Shown one piece after another: positions 1 through 12,652 of a stretch of 64,000 nt of DNA. Source of the DNA: Dallia pectoralis. Lineage: Eukaryota > Chordata > Actinopteri > Esociformes > Umbridae. Below the pieces are notes generated by a model that searched no databases, had not been told where the DNA came from, and was given only the letters and a program-made list of their open reading frames with translations. A program made the position numbers and the translations under genes. Position 1 is the stretch's first letter. Each line of letters starts with the position of its first letter. The stretch is from NCBI GenBank assembly GCA_029465975.1, contig CM055750.1, positions 330,689 through 394,688 of the forward strand, in the 5' to 3' direction.

Positions 1-427
1 TATACCAGGTTCCCATTAACCCACACAGCTCACATGTGATATACCAGGTTCCCATCAACCCACACAGCTCACATGTGATATACCAGGTTCCTATTAACCC
101 ACACAGCTCACATGTGATATACCAGGTTCCCATCAACCCACACAGCTCACATGTGATATACCAGGTTCCCATCAACCCACACAACTCACATGTGATATAC
201 CAGGTTCCTATTAACCCACACAGCTCACATGTGATATACCAGGTTCCCATCAACCCACACAACTCACATGTGATATACCAGGTTCCCATCAACCCATACA
301 GCTCACATGTGATATACCAGGTTCCCATCAACCCACACAACTCACATGTGATATACCAGGTTCCTATTAACCCACACAGCTCACATGTGATATACCAGGT
401 TCCCATCAACCCACACAGCTCACATGT
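1..427. repeat. 39-bp minisatellite (about 11 copies)
   Basis: Direct repeats of a 39-bp unit beginning tataccaggttcccatcaac run from the window edge, so the array is cut at its left end. Copies differ at a few fixed sites (cccatc/ctatta, cagctc/caactc). Because 39 is a multiple of 3, a 13-residue peptide repeats in frame; I treat that as a by-product, not a gene. Confidence 0.97.
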
Positions 428-510
428 CGGCTCAGGGTCATTCTCCACAACCCTTTGAAGTTCTGTGGCACCAGATAAAAATACTGTATTTATGGGCAGA
501 AAGAAAATGT

Positions 511-555
511 GCACACACACACACACACAGCGCAGATGCACAAACACGAATCAAA

Positions 556-589
<34 letters not shown>

Positions 590-624
590 AGCGCAGATGC
601 ACAAACACGGACAAACACACACAC
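511..624. repeat. Compound (CA)n microsatellite
   Basis: CA runs are interrupted twice by the same cagcgcagatgcacaaacac block, so it is a small compound repeat rather than a pure dinucleotide tract. Confidence 0.95.
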
Positions 625-1236
625 AAAGAAAAGATCAAATTGAAAAGATAAAATAATTATTGTGCACAGAAACCGAGTTCTCTGAGGCCAGGCATTCAAC
701 ACAGAAGATGTCCTTCAGATGCTTGATGAATATGCAAAGAGACAAAGGAGGCAGGAATATCACCCACATCATGTATCTAAAAGCACGCTACCTGAGGTAA
801 ACAACTGAACAAGCTTAGTAAGGTCAGAGAGAAATACACACCTACATGTACCTGTAGCTTTTATGTAGAAATGCCATGTAAAAAAGCTTTTTTAGAGATG
901 AGTTTTTTTTTTTAAATCTTTTGAGATAAAATCTTTAAAAAAACGTGATCAGTTTGTGTGTTTAGTTTGTTGGTCCCTTGTGGGTCTTTCTGACATAAAC
1001 CGTCATGAGACCTTCTCCTAATTAATCAGCAACAGCCATCATCTTATATAGTCATATAGCAGGACCAGAACTGTGTGTTCCCTTTACTAGAAACCTACAC
1101 ACACATTCTGATTTAAATAGATTACTGTTGGCTTCAGTTGCTTGTAGATTTAAAGTTAGTAAGAGAGCTGTTGGAAAAGCATTTAAGGTCAGGAGACCCA
1201 TGGAGAAGGAAAAAAACTCTTATCAGATTGGTGTGT
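625..1236. other. Unique sequence, no gene seen
   Basis: AT-rich unique sequence between two arrays, with short A and T homopolymers near 900-945. No exon-like frame with splice sites and no recognisable element was found on either strand. Confidence 0.6.
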
Positions 1237-2091
1237 TTGGACTGGGTTCTGGCTGGCGTCAATTGGACTGGGTTCTGGCTGGCGTCAATTGGACTGGGTT
1301 CTGGCTGGCGTCATTTGGACTGGGTTCTGGCTAGCGTCATTTGGACTGGGTTCTGGCTGGCGTCATTTGGACTGGGTTCTGGCTGGCGTCATTTGGACTG
1401 GGTTCTGGCTGGCGTCATTTGGACTGGGTTCTGGCTAGCGTCATTTGGACTGGGTTCTGGCTGGCGTCATTTGGACTGTGTTCTGGCTGGCGTCATTTGG
1501 ACTGTGTTCTGGCTGGCGTCATTTGGACTGTGTTCTGGCTGGCGTCATTTGGACTGTGTTCTGGCTGGCGTCATTTGGACTGGGTTCTGGCTGGCTTCTT
1601 TGGACTGGGTTCTGGCTGGCTTCTTTGGACTGGGTTCTGGCTGGCGTCATTTGGACTGGGTTCTGGCTGGCGTCATTTGGACTGGGTTCTGGCTGGCGTC
1701 ATTTGGACTGGGTTCTGGCTGGCGTCATTTGGACTGGGTTCTGGCTGGCTTCTTTGGACTGGGTTCTGGCTGGCTTCTTTGGACTGGGTTCTGGCTGGCT
1801 TCATTTGGACTCGGTTCTGGCTGGCTTCATTTGGACTGGGTTCTGGCTGGCGTCATTTGGACTGGGTTCTGGCTAGCGTCATTTGGACTGGGTTCTGGCT
1901 GGCTTCATTTGGACTGGGTTCTGGCTGGCTTCTTTGGACTGGGTTCTGGCTGGCTTCATTTGGACTGGGTTCTGGCTGGCTTCATTTGGACTGGGTTCTG
2001 GCTGGCTTCATTTGGACTGGGTTCTGGCTGGCTTCATTTGGACTGGGTTCTGGCTGGCTTCATTTGGACTGGGTTCTGGCTGGCTTCATTT
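1237..2091. repeat. 26-bp minisatellite (about 33 copies)
   Basis: The unit is ggactgggttctggctggcg plus tcattt. Variant blocks are clustered: ggactgtg copies at about 1488-1560, 24-bp copies with a short cttcttt tail, and gcttca copies toward the 3' end. That clustering points to local spread of variants within the array. Open frames across it are repeat artefacts. Confidence 0.97.
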
Positions 2092-2650
2092 ACAGCCTGC
2101 AGAATAACTTAGCCACTATTTCTCTCTCTAGGGAGCTGATAGGTGAGAGAATATAGAGGTGGAGATGGGTTGTAGCAGAAGCAGAGGGAGGTTTCAATCA
2201 GGGATCTTGGCAGTTGCACTTCAGCTCTGGAATGCCAGGACTGACCCTGGATAAGTGCTTGGCTCTCAGAACTTTCCTGGCTAAGTGGAATTCAGTGAAA
2301 CTCCAGCAGAGTGTTCTGGAAACGGACTGGCCAGAGAGGGAAATGGAAAAGAGTGCCTGTCCAAAAGTTGCTTCTGACAGCGTGAACTCTGTAGACCTTC
2401 TACCAAGAGAGTATGTGATCTGCCATAGTGAATACGAGAGGACGAGAGAGGGACAGACAGAGAAAGACAAAGAACAAACAGAATATGTAAAGGCAGGTCT
2501 GGTTGTGACCAATATGGTAATACATAGGATTTATAGAGAACTTATCAGGGACCCAAAGAGGCTTTACAATACGTACAACAAACAACAGAAGAGGACTTGG
2601 ACGACACAGACAATTGAAAGTGAATAAATAAGATGACACACAGTAAATGC
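2092..2650. other. Unique spacer with an unrecognised 137-codon open frame
   Basis: Unique sequence between the 26-bp and 36-bp arrays. An open frame on the plus strand (2214-2627) starts at a TTG, not an ATG. Its product is charged, matches no family I recognise and has no obvious splice signals. I see no support for a gene here. Confidence 0.5.
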
Positions 2651-5214
2651 TAGGGGACTTGGCTAGGGGTAGGCTTGTATAAATGCAAGGGGACTGGGCT
2701 AGGGGTAGGCTTGTATAAATGCAGGGGGACTGGGCTAGGGGTAGGCTTGTATAAATGCAAGGGGACTGGGCTAGGGGTAGGCTTGTATAAATGCTATAGG
2801 GGACTGGGCTAGGGGTAGGCTTGTATAAATGCTAGGGGACTGGGCTAGGGGTAGGCTTGTATAAATGCTAGGGGACTGGGCTAGGGGTAGGCTTGTATAA
2901 ATGCTAGGGGACTGGGCTAGGGGTAGGCTTGTATAAATGCTAGGGGACTGGGCTAGGGGTAGGCTTGTATAAATGCTAGGGGACTGGGCTAGGGGTAGGC
3001 TTGTATAAATGCTAGGGGACTGGGCTAGGGGTAGGCTTGTATAAATGCAGGGGACTTGGCTAGGAGTAGGCTTGTATAAATGCTAGGGGACTGGGCTAGG
3101 GGTAGGCTTGTATAAATGCTAGGGGACTGGGCTAGGGGTAGGCTTGTATAAATGCTAGGGGACTGGGCTAGGGGTAGGCTTGTATAAATGCTAGGGGACT
3201 GGGCTAGGGGTAGGCTTGTATAAATGCAGGGGGACTTGGCTAGGAGTAGGCTTGTATAAATGCTAGGGGACTGGGCTAGGGGTAGGCTTGTATAAATGCA
3301 GGGGGACTTGGCTAGGGGTAGGCTTGTATAAATGCTAGGGGACTGGGCTAGGGGTAGGCTTGTATAAATGCTAGGGGACTGGGCTAGGGGTAGGCTTGTA
3401 TAAATGCTAGGGGACTTGGCTAGGGGTAGGCTTGTATAAATGCTAGGGGACTGGGCTAGGGGTAGGCTTGTATAAATGCAGGGGGACTGGGCTAGGGGTA
3501 GGCTTGTATAAATGCTAGGGGACTGGGCTGGGGTAGGCTTGTATAAATGCTAGGGGACTTGGCTAGGGGTAGGCTTGTATAAATGCTAGGGGACTGGGCT
3601 AGGGGTAGGCTTGTATAAATGCTAGGGGACTGGGCTAGGGGTAGGCTTGTATAAATGCTAGGGGACTGGGCTAGGGGTAGGCTTGTATAAATGCTAGGGG
3701 ACTGGGCTAGGGGTAGGCTTGTATAAATGCAGGGGGACTTGGCTAGGGGTAGGCTTGTATAAATGCTAGGGGACTGGGCTAGGAGTAGGCTTGTATAAAT
3801 GCAGGGGGACTTGGCTAGGGGTAGGCTTGTATAAATGCAGGGGGACTTGGCTAGGAGTAGGCTTGTATAAATGCAGGGGGACTTGGCTAGGAGTAGGCTT
3901 GTATAAATGCTAGGGGACTGGGCTAGGGGTAGGCTTGTATAAATGCTAGGGGACTGGGCTAGGGGTAGGCTTGTATAAATGCTAGGGGACTGGGCTAGGG
4001 GTAGGCTTGTATAAATGCTAGGGGACTGGGCTAGGGGTAGGCTTGTATAAATGCTAGGGGACTGGGCTAGGGGTAGGCTTGTATAAATGCAGGGGGACTT
4101 GGCTAGGGGTAGGCTTGTATAAATGCTAGGGGACTGGGCTAGGGGTAGGCTTGTATAAATGCAGGGGGACTTGGCTAGGGGTAGGCTTGTATAAATGCTA
4201 GGGGACTGGGCTAGGGGTAGGCTTGTATAAATGCTAGGGGACTGGGCTAGGGGTAGGCTTGTATAAATGCTAGGGGACTGGGCTAGGGGTAGGCTTGTAT
4301 AAATGCTAGGGGACTGGGCTAGGGGTAGGCTTGTATAAATGCTAGGGGACTGGGCTAGGGGTAGGCTTGTATAAATGCAGGGGGACTTGGCTAGGAGTAG
4401 GCTTGTATAAATGCAGGGGGACTTGGCTTGGAGTAGGCTTGTATAAATGCAGGGGGACTTGGCTAGGAGTAGGCTTGTATAAATGCTAGGGGACTGGGCT
4501 AGGGGTAGGCTTGTATAAATGCAGGGGGACTTGGCTAGGGGTAGGCTTGTATAAATGCTAGGGGACTGGGCTAGGGGTAGGCTTGTATAAATGCTAGGGG
4601 ACTGGGCTAGGGGTAGGCTTGTATAAATGCTAGGGGACTGGGCTATAGGTAGGCTTGTATAAATGCAGGGGGACTTGGCTAGGGGTAGGCTTGTTTAAAT
4701 GCAAGGGGGACTGGGCTAGGAGTAGGCTTGTATAAATGCTAGGGGACTGGGCTAGGGGTAGGCTTGTATAAATGCTAGGGGACTGGGCTAGGGGTAGGCT
4801 TGTATAAATGCAGGGGGACTTGGCTAGGGGTAGGCTTGCATAAATGCAGAGGGACTGGGCTAGGCTTGTATAAATTATAGGGGACTGGGCTAGGGGTAGG
4901 CTTGTATAAATGATAGGGGACTGGGCTAGGGGTAGGCTTGTATAAATGCAGGGGACTTGGCTAGGGGTAGGCTTGTATAAATGCTAGGGGACTGGGCTAG
5001 GGGTAGGCTTGTATAAATGCAGGGGGACTTGGCTAGGAGTAGGCTTGTATAAATGCAGGGGGACTTGGCTAGGGGTAGGCTTGTATAAATGCTAGGGGAC
5101 TTGGCTAGGGGTAGGCTTGTATAAATGCAGGGGGACTTGGCTAGGGGTAGGCTTGTATAAATGCTAGGGGACTGGGCTAGGGGTAGGCTTGTATAAATGC
5201 TAGGGGACTGGGCT
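2651..5214. repeat. 36-bp G-rich minisatellite (about 71 copies)
   Basis: The unit is taggggactgggctagggg plus taggcttgtataaatgc, with a second common form (agggggacttggctagg). Each unit has three G-runs within 18 bases of the plus strand and a TATAAAT. The last copies are followed directly by the 37-bp array at 5217. Confidence 0.98.
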
Positions 5215-5216
5215 AA

Positions 5217-5422
5217 GTGGACTATATGTGACACACTGTTCTGTTTACTTCTAGTGGACTAAATGTGACACACTGTTCTGTTTACTTCTAGTGGACTAAA
5301 TGTGACACACCGTTCTGTTCACTTCTAGTGGACTGAATGTGACACACCGTTCTGTTTACTTCTAGTGGACTAAATGTGACACACCGTTCTGTTCACTTCT
5401 AGTGGACTGAATGTGACACACC
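5217..5422. repeat. 37-bp minisatellite, left part
   Basis: The unit is gtggactaaatgtgacacac plus (c/t)gttctgtttacttcta. It is split from its continuation at 7203 by a hAT insertion. The last 8 bp here (gacacacc, 5415-5422) are the left copy of that insertion's target duplication. Confidence 0.97.
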
Positions 5423-7202
5423 CAGAGCTGTGCTCGAGACCACCTAAAGCGAGACCGAGACGAGACCGAGACCGAAGGGGGCCGAGACCGAGACGAGACC
5501 GATACCAAAGGGGGCCGAGACCGAGACCAGTCATATCAACACTAAATAATATGACATGTTTTTGGTCCAATGACCAATGTAAAAAACACTTGACCAACAG
5601 CATCAGATCATCTACTGTGTTGTCATCCTGAATTAAATGAATTTTATTAAAAGAGTATCTAGGCCTATTTATTGTCTTATGTAAACATAAAATACGAAAA
5701 TAAAACCATGATTTTAAAATGCACAGGCTATGATATTAAAATTTCTAAAAATCGAATAAATGAAAATCCATCAAACTGTATGTCCTATGTTGATGTAGTA
5801 AATGCTAACACATTTTAGATCACAAGCGACTTGCAATCAAATGATTTGCGCATGATTGGCCGATAAACAAATCTATTTATAATTATTTATCCGTCCACAG
5901 GCACGCAGCTTCAGTTGTTTGTCTGCTTGAGCAGGACACGCAAACGAACCGGTTGCACTACGCACAGTGTTCATTATTGTTACGAGTGCACATGAGACAG
6001 CAGCAAACTAACCCGGTTGAACTGCGCACAGTGTTCATATAGATCAGACCAAAACCCTTCCAGTTTAATAAAGATCGGACCAAAACGGGTTCAGTTTCAT
6101 ATAGATCGGACCATAACCGTTCCAGTTTTATGCTCTTTCTGCCGTATGCCCCGGACTTATGTATGTCCCACGTCCTTCTGTGTGCATGAGTAATTTCATT
6201 TATCGCCCATTTGTAGTTAGCCTATTAATAATTATTGTTTATATTCGTTTAATTTCGATACAAAACAATATTTTGTTGAAGTCTCTGGTAGGCTATATGA
6301 ATACACTGTGGTTCATTCGTTATTAATTATTGAGTGCAATAGGCGCATGACACATGAATGGGGCTGTATGTATTTGGCGGAATTCGTTCTGTTTATTTAG
6401 TGAAACATATTTCTTTATAAACGTACCTCTTTTTTTGTAGTTCAACCAAGCCAATCAGACTATTGTCTATATGTGTTTTCGTAGTATTTGTCTGTGTATC
6501 GCCCATTCAACCATTGCTATATAGGCTCAGTGAAGTGTGATCGGTGTCTGGGTACCGCAATTAGGGTACCAACGCCCAGCGGCGTGGGATTTTGGCGACA
6601 GGAAGGCAGTTTAGGTATCAAAAAACATGTAAATAGTAGTTTTATATATTGTTCGGTTTGTGATTTTGCAATTCTGAAAACGGGACAAGGTCATGGAAGG
6701 ACGTCGGCTGTAGATTTTCAACATTATGTATGTATTTTAATTACTAACCGCTGTGTGTTTTCGGACAAATTATTTATTTGTGCTCAATGTACTGAATATA
6801 GGCAAAACGAATATATTGGCTGATTGTGCAGACATGATCGAGCATATGTTTAAGATTGAAGTATTTACGTGAATGGGTGCACGCTCTAGCGACGCTGGGG
6901 GTGCGCTTTTCTTCAAAAGTAGATAGCCATTGGCGGGATAAGCCACATCAGAAAAAAACAGTCTGACTCTGGACGAAATACAGCCAATGGAAATACAGCC
7001 AGTACATGTCATACTTAAATATTTTTCTAGAAAAAATTGTGGGCGATAATTTCTACGCTGGTCTCGGCTGGTCTCGGAAGAATTTACGAGTACTTACTGT
7101 CCGAGACCGAGTCGAGACCGAGTCCAAATGTAACCGAGACCGAGACGAGACCGAGACCTTAAAAAAGTGGTCTCGAGACCGGTCTCGAGTACTACAGCTC
7201 TG
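5423..7202. mobile_element. Non-autonomous hAT element, 1.78 kb, with 8-bp TSD
   Basis: The element starts cagagctgtgctcgagacc and ends with the reverse complement of cagagctgtagtactcgaga, giving imperfect terminal inverted repeats. It is flanked by perfect 8-bp duplications of gacacacc (5415-5422 and 7203-7210), a sequence present once per unit in the host array. An 8-bp duplication with short CAG-type ends is diagnostic of hAT transposons. Subterminal blocks of gagaccgagacgagaccgag occur at both ends (about 5450-5530 and 7105-7180), as expected for transposase-binding repeats. Inside, copies of gcgcacagtgttcat (about 5960 and 6025) and a repeated atagatcggaccaaaac-type block occur. No transposase frame is visible; the longest frame is 111 codons, so the copy is non-autonomous. 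Confidence 0.9.
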
Positions 7203-7783
7203 GACACACCGTTCTGTTTACTTCTAGTGGACTAAATGTGACACACTGTTCTGTTTACTTCTAGTGGACTGAATGTGACACACTGTTCTGTTTACTTCTA
7301 GTGGACTGAATGTGACACACCGTTCTGTTTACTTCTAGTGGACTAAATGTGACACACTGTTCTGTTTACTTCTAGTGGACTGAATGTGACACACCGTTCT
7401 GTTTACTTCTAGTGGACTAAATGTGACACACTGTTCTGTTTACTTCTAGTGGACTGAATGTGACACACCGTTCTGTTTACTTCTAGTGGACTAAATGTGA
7501 CACACTGTTCTGTTTACTTCTAGTGGACTGAATGTGACACACCGTTCTGTTTACTTCTAGTGGACTAAATGTGACACACTGTTCTGTTTACTTCTAGTGG
7601 ACTGAATGTGACACACCGTTCTGTTTACTTCTAGTGGACTGAATGTGACACACCGTTCTGTTTACTTCGATATGTGACACACCGTTCTGTTTACTTCGAT
7701 ATGTGACACACCGTTCTGTTTACTTCTAGTGGACTAAATGTGACACACTGTTCTCTTCACTTCTAGTGGACTAAATGTGACAC
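7203..7783. repeat. 37-bp minisatellite, right part
   Basis: Continuation of the array at 5217, in phase after one 8-bp duplication. Units alternate between ctaaatgtgacacactg and ctgaatgtgacacaccg, so two-unit periodicity is visible. Two shortened copies (acttcgatatgtgacac) lie at about 7665-7705. Confidence 0.97.
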
Positions 7784-7844
7784 ACAATGATATATTACAG
7801 GCAGGATCCATGAGGTTGGGCTGCTGAATAATTAGTTGTGTAAA
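7784..7844 (+). repeat. Perfect 61-bp inverted repeat, left arm
   Basis: The arm begins acaatgatatattacaggca and is matched base for base, in reverse complement, by 8349-8409. It begins right where the 37-bp array stops. No target duplication flanks the pair, so I cannot call it a transposon. Confidence 0.93.
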
Positions 7845-8348
7845 TGTGTGTGTGTATGTGTGTATTCACAAGAGGTGCCTGCCTGTGCCCTATTTATCAG
7901 AGCAATGCCAGAATAACCCCCAGAAAACCGACCCGAGGCTCCGTCTGTCATATCTCTCTTCCATCATCATCAACACAGCTTGTTTTAACAAACCTGGTGA
8001 GTTATACACAACCAGTCAACCTCTGTGTTTAATTAGTGTCTAATAGACAAAGGTTTCCATTACTGGTGAGGACGCGGAGACTCAAGTCTCCCTAATGACT
8101 TGTTACACTTTCATCTAACACTAAAATGCAGAGGACACATTTCAGTTGAAGGCATTAAGATTGGTATTTTTTATTCCTATTTGTATGGCTCTGACATCTG
8201 GCTAGTGACCTTATGAATCCCCCCCCCCCCGCCACCAAACATGTTAACCTTTATGTCACACCACGTTCTGCAGGAGATCTGAGGACCATGAGTCACACAC
8301 ACCAGTTCCTCTGTAGCTCCACGTTCTGTAGGAGCATTTGGGATTTAT
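7845..8348. other. Spacer of the 61-bp inverted repeat
   Basis: Unique 504-bp spacer with a short TG run next to the left arm, a run of C at 8219-8230, and a short near-duplication of ccacgttctg(c/t)aggag at about 8263 and 8319. No gene is visible. Confidence 0.6.
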
Positions 8349-8409
8349 TTTACACAACTAATTATTCAGCAGCCCAACCTCATGGATCCTGCCTGTAATA
8401 TATCATTGT
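8349..8409 (-). repeat. Perfect 61-bp inverted repeat, right arm
   Basis: Exact reverse complement of 7784-7844 over all 61 bases. The two arms could form a cruciform or hairpin with a loop of about 0.5 kb. Confidence 0.93.
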
Positions 8410-8441
8410 TATTTGCTCACTACCTTCATAGCCAGGGCATC

Positions 8442-8474
<33 letters not shown>

Positions 8475-9390
8475 CGTCTGACATTGACTAGTGGTTACTC
8501 TGAGGCAGTTCATAGAGTGTCAGTCATATGAACTGTGTTTTCTGAACCTTGTTAACATCCTAACGAAACAAAACTAATTCGGTAAATGAATGTGTTAATC
8601 AGGACCAGATTTAAACGTTTATTAAATTGTTGTCCGTTCTTTAACTACACAAACAGCTGCAATTCAATCTCACACATACAAAACCATCAAATATGCCTAT
8701 ATGACTTCAATGACAGTTTTCAAGACAGGTCACAGAAACAATGTAAAGCCAATGTAAAGCCATGTCTCCCAGTCGATAACACTCTGCTGTAAAATATGAA
8801 AAGTATTGATCTGGTTCCACCTCAAACAGCTTAGCAAACACCACCCACACACGCTAAGCCAATAACACCTTTGTAGCCAACTTTCAAACTCAATATGTTT
8901 TTCTTTCCATCACAGGGGTCTAAAAAAAGCTGGTCAGTGAAGATGGGAAGCTCTGAAATACAGAATGTCCGGTGGTTCAAGTGAAAACTCACTGATAGCT
9001 TGGCTTTCATGTCGGAGCAGGAGAGATCAAGGTTGGCAAGGTGACGGGAGGAAATATGTGACCCTAAACAGCCACTAAGGGACCTGAGAGTGACATTTCA
9101 AACAGACAATAATAACACACACACACACGTTTGAACTGAGAAGACGGCAAGAAAAGAGAGAGAGTCTGGGTAAGAGAGGTACAACCAACATGTGGTTGCG
9201 GGGTAATTACTGGGAGCACAGATCACAGATCCTAGATCAGAAATGACTGGTCCACAGAGAGACGTGCGGACTTGCAAGGCAGCTTCTAGATCATAGAGAA
9301 CTAGTCCATGGAGATGAGCACAGATGCAGAAACAACCCAAAACCCTCAGAGAACCAGACCCATATCGAGAACGAGCTTTAGATAAGAAGA

Positions 9391-9453
<63 letters not shown>

Positions 9454-9632
9454 GGAAGGAACAAGTAAGAATCCATAGAGAAAAGAGGACAGTGAGAAGA
9501 CCTGAAAGAACCACACAGCTGCAGACTCTCAATCAGACAGAGTTGCTCCACAGAGAAACACACAGGCAGGTAGGACCACATCCTTCACACAGAAGAGTTG
9601 AGGAGTTGCAGTGCTCCTATGTATTCAAAAAA
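8410..9632. other. Unique sequence with (CA)n at 8443-8473 and (GT)n at 9391-9448
   Basis: Mostly unique sequence with a CA microsatellite near 8443, a short AC run near 9115 and a 58-bp GT tract at 9391. The open frames that cross the GT tract are artefacts of it. No exon-like segment was recognised. Confidence 0.7.
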
Positions 9633-11505
9633 ATACGGGTGGAGATGCTAGCACCATCTGGGAATATGAATACAGGTGGAGATCCTAGCACCATCTGGGA
9701 ATATAAACACAGGGGGAGATCCTAGCACCATCTGGGAATATGAATACAGGTGGAGATCCTAGCACCATCTGGGAATATGAATACAGGTGGAGATCCTAGC
9801 ACCATCTGGGAATATAAACACAGGGGGAGATCCTAGCACCATCTGGGAATATGAATACAGGTGGAGATCCTAGCACCATCTGGGAATATGAATACAGGTG
9901 GAGATCCTAGCACCATCTAAGAATATGAATACAGGTGGAGATCCTAGCACCATCTGGGAATATGAATACAGGTGGAGATGCTAGCACCATCTGGGAATAT
10001 AAACACAGGGGAGATGCTATGAATACAGGTGGAATGCTAGCACCATCTGGGAATATGAATACAGGTGGAGATCCTAGCACCATCTGGGAAGAGATCCTAG
10101 CACCATCTGGGAATATGAATACAGGTGGAGATCCTAGCACCATCTGGGAATATGAATACAGGTGGAGATCCTAGCACCATCTGGGAATATGAATACAGGT
10201 GGAGATCCTAGCACCATCTAAGAATATGAATACAGGTGGAGATCCTAGCACCATCTGGAAATATGAATACAGGTGGAGATGCTAGCACCATCTGGGAATA
10301 TAAACGCAGGGGGAGATGCTATGAATACAGGTGGAGATCCTAGCACCATCTGGGAATATAAACACAGGGGGAGATCCTAGCACCATCTGGGAATATGAAT
10401 ACAGGTGGAGATCCTAGCACCATCTGGGAATATGAATACAGGTGGAGATCCTAGCACCATCTAAGAATATGAATACAGGTGGAGATCCTAGCACCATCTG
10501 GGAATATGAATACAGGTGGAGATGCTAGCACCATCTGGGAATATAAACACAGGGGGAGATGCTATGAATACAGGTGGAGATGCTAGCACCATCTGGGAAT
10601 ATGAATACAGGTGGAGATCCTAGCACCATCTGGGAATATGAATACAGGTGGAGATCCTAGCACCATCTGGGAATATGAATACAGGTGGAGATGCTAGCAC
10701 CATCTGGGAATATGAATACAGGTGGAGATGCTAGCACCATCTGGGAATATGAATACAGGTGGAGATCCTAGCACCATCTGGGAATATGAATACAGGTGGA
10801 GATGCTAGCACCATCTGGGAATATGAATACAGGTGGAGATCCTAGCACCATCTGGGAATATGAATACATGTGGAGATCCTAGCATCTTCTGGAAATATGA
10901 ATACAGGTGGAGATGCTAGCACCATCTGGGAATATGAATACAGGTGGAGATCCTAGCACCATCTGGGAATATGAATACAGGTGGAGATCCTAGCACCATC
11001 TGGGAATATGAATACAGGTGGAGATGCTAGCACCATCTGGGAATATGAATACAGGTGGAGATGCTAGCACCATCTGGGAATATGAATACAGGTGGAGATC
11101 CTAGCACCATCTGGGAATATGAATACAGGTGGAGATCCTAGCACCATCTGGGAATATGAATACAAGTGGAGATCCTAGCATCTTCTGGAAATATGAATAC
11201 AGGTGGAGATGCTAGCACCATCTGGGAATATGAATACAGGTGGAGATGCTAGCACCATCTGGGAATATGAATACAGGTGGAGATGCTAGCACCATCTGGG
11301 AATATGAATACAGGTGGAGATCCTAGCACCATCTAAGAATATGAATACAGGTGGAGATCCTAGCATCTTCTGGAAATATGAATACAGGTGGAGATGCTAG
11401 CACCATCTGGGAATATAAACGCAGGGGGAGATGCTATGAATACAGGTGGAGATGCTAGCACCATCTGGGAATATGAATACAGGTGGAGATGCTAGCACCA
11501 TCTGG
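9633..11505. repeat. 37-bp minisatellite (about 50 copies)
   Basis: The unit is gaatatgaatacaggtggag plus atcctagcaccatctgg. Variants (atgctagc, ataaacacaggggg, ctaagaatat, atcttctggaa) recur in the same order at several places, for example around 9980-10060, 10270-10330 and 10540-10570. This shows that blocks of several units were duplicated together. Some copies lack one half unit (about 10015 and 10320). Confidence 0.97.
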
Positions 11506-11540
11506 TTCCACCTCAGTATACTGTAGATGAGGATGAGATA

Positions 11541-12030
11541 TGTGACTACCCAGTCTATCTGTGACTACCCAGTCTATCTGTGACTGCCCAGTCTATCTGT
11601 GACTGCCCAGTCTATCTGTGACTGCCCAGTCTATCTGTGACTGTCCAGTCTCTCTGTGACTGTCCAGTCTCTCTGTGACTGTCCAGTCTCTCTGTGACTG
11701 TCCAGTCTCTCTGTGACTGTCCAGTCTCTCTGTGACTGTCCAGTCTCTCTGTGACTACCCAGTCTCTCTGTGACTGTCCAGTCTCTCTGTGACTGCCCAG
11801 TCTATCTGTGACTGCCCAGTCTCTCTGTGACTGCCCAGTCTATCTGTGACTGCCCAGTCTATCTGTGACTGCCCAGTCTATCTGTGACTACCCAGTCTAT
11901 CTGTGACTACCCAGTCTATCTGTGACTACCCAGTCTATCTGTGACTGCCCAGTCTCTCTGTGACTACCCAGTCTATCTGTGACTACCCAGTCTATCTGTG
12001 ACTACCCAGTCTATCTGTGACTGTCCAGTC
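11541..12030. repeat. 19-bp minisatellite (about 26 copies)
   Basis: The unit is tgtgact(g/a)cccagtctatc. Three variants (gcccagtctatc, gtccagtctctc, acccagtctatc) form contiguous blocks, as expected from local unit duplication. Confidence 0.96.
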
Positions 12031-12043
12031 CAATCTCCTTATG

Positions 12044-12065
12044 ATATATATATATATATATATAA
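12044..12065. repeat. (TA)n microsatellite
   Basis: About ten uninterrupted TA steps just after the 19-bp array. Confidence 0.93.
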
Positions 12066-12652
12066 TAGGCCTATACAACACATACAAATAAAATCACAGA
12101 TTAAAGAATCACAGTGAAACGCATTATTGAATATTACTGCATATCAGCTGCAGTGAAATCACCACACAGTTCGTCCAGATCACAAACATTATGTTTTGTT
12201 GGGAGATATTCGCAGTATCGACAGATATATGTGTCTGTCAGTTTCTAACAGATGTCTTCTTGCATACATCAAATAGCTGGTTCACAGTTCACTGTTTGGT
12301 GACATTTCAAATACGGGTGTTTTCTGTTTACAGGATAAATGTTTGCAGCCATGTGGCCAACAGGAGGTCTATTAGAAGTGATAAAACACTCAGATTACAT
12401 GCTCATGAATGTTTGTGTTAATTTAACACACATAAGACAACCCATGGTGCAGTATGTACAGGAATAAATCAAATACTTATGCAGAAATAGACCCAGATTT
12501 GAGCTAATGAGGAAAATGGCTGAGGTGTTGGGTACCATCTGGAACTTACTGAACATCTGACTGCTAACAGAAAGATGCCAAAACAAGGCTTTCACAATAT
12601 TTAAATACATAACAACAGCAAGATAACACAAGTCAGAAAGAAAACGTGGTGA
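12066..12652. other. Unique sequence, no gene seen
   Basis: AT-rich unique sequence between the TA tract and the GA array. One 76-codon open frame (12191-12421) has no recognisable features. Confidence 0.6.

Noticed and set aside
1138..2156. 324- and 271-codon Trp/Leu/Gly-rich frames
   Set aside because: All plus frames read the same 26-bp unit, so the peptide pattern carries no frame preference.
2214..2627. 137-codon frame in unique sequence
   Set aside because: It begins at TTG, has no recognised family, and no splice sites connect it to anything.
7784..8409. MITE with 61-bp terminal inverted repeats
   Set aside because: No target-site duplication is visible on either side, so element status is not supported from this window alone.
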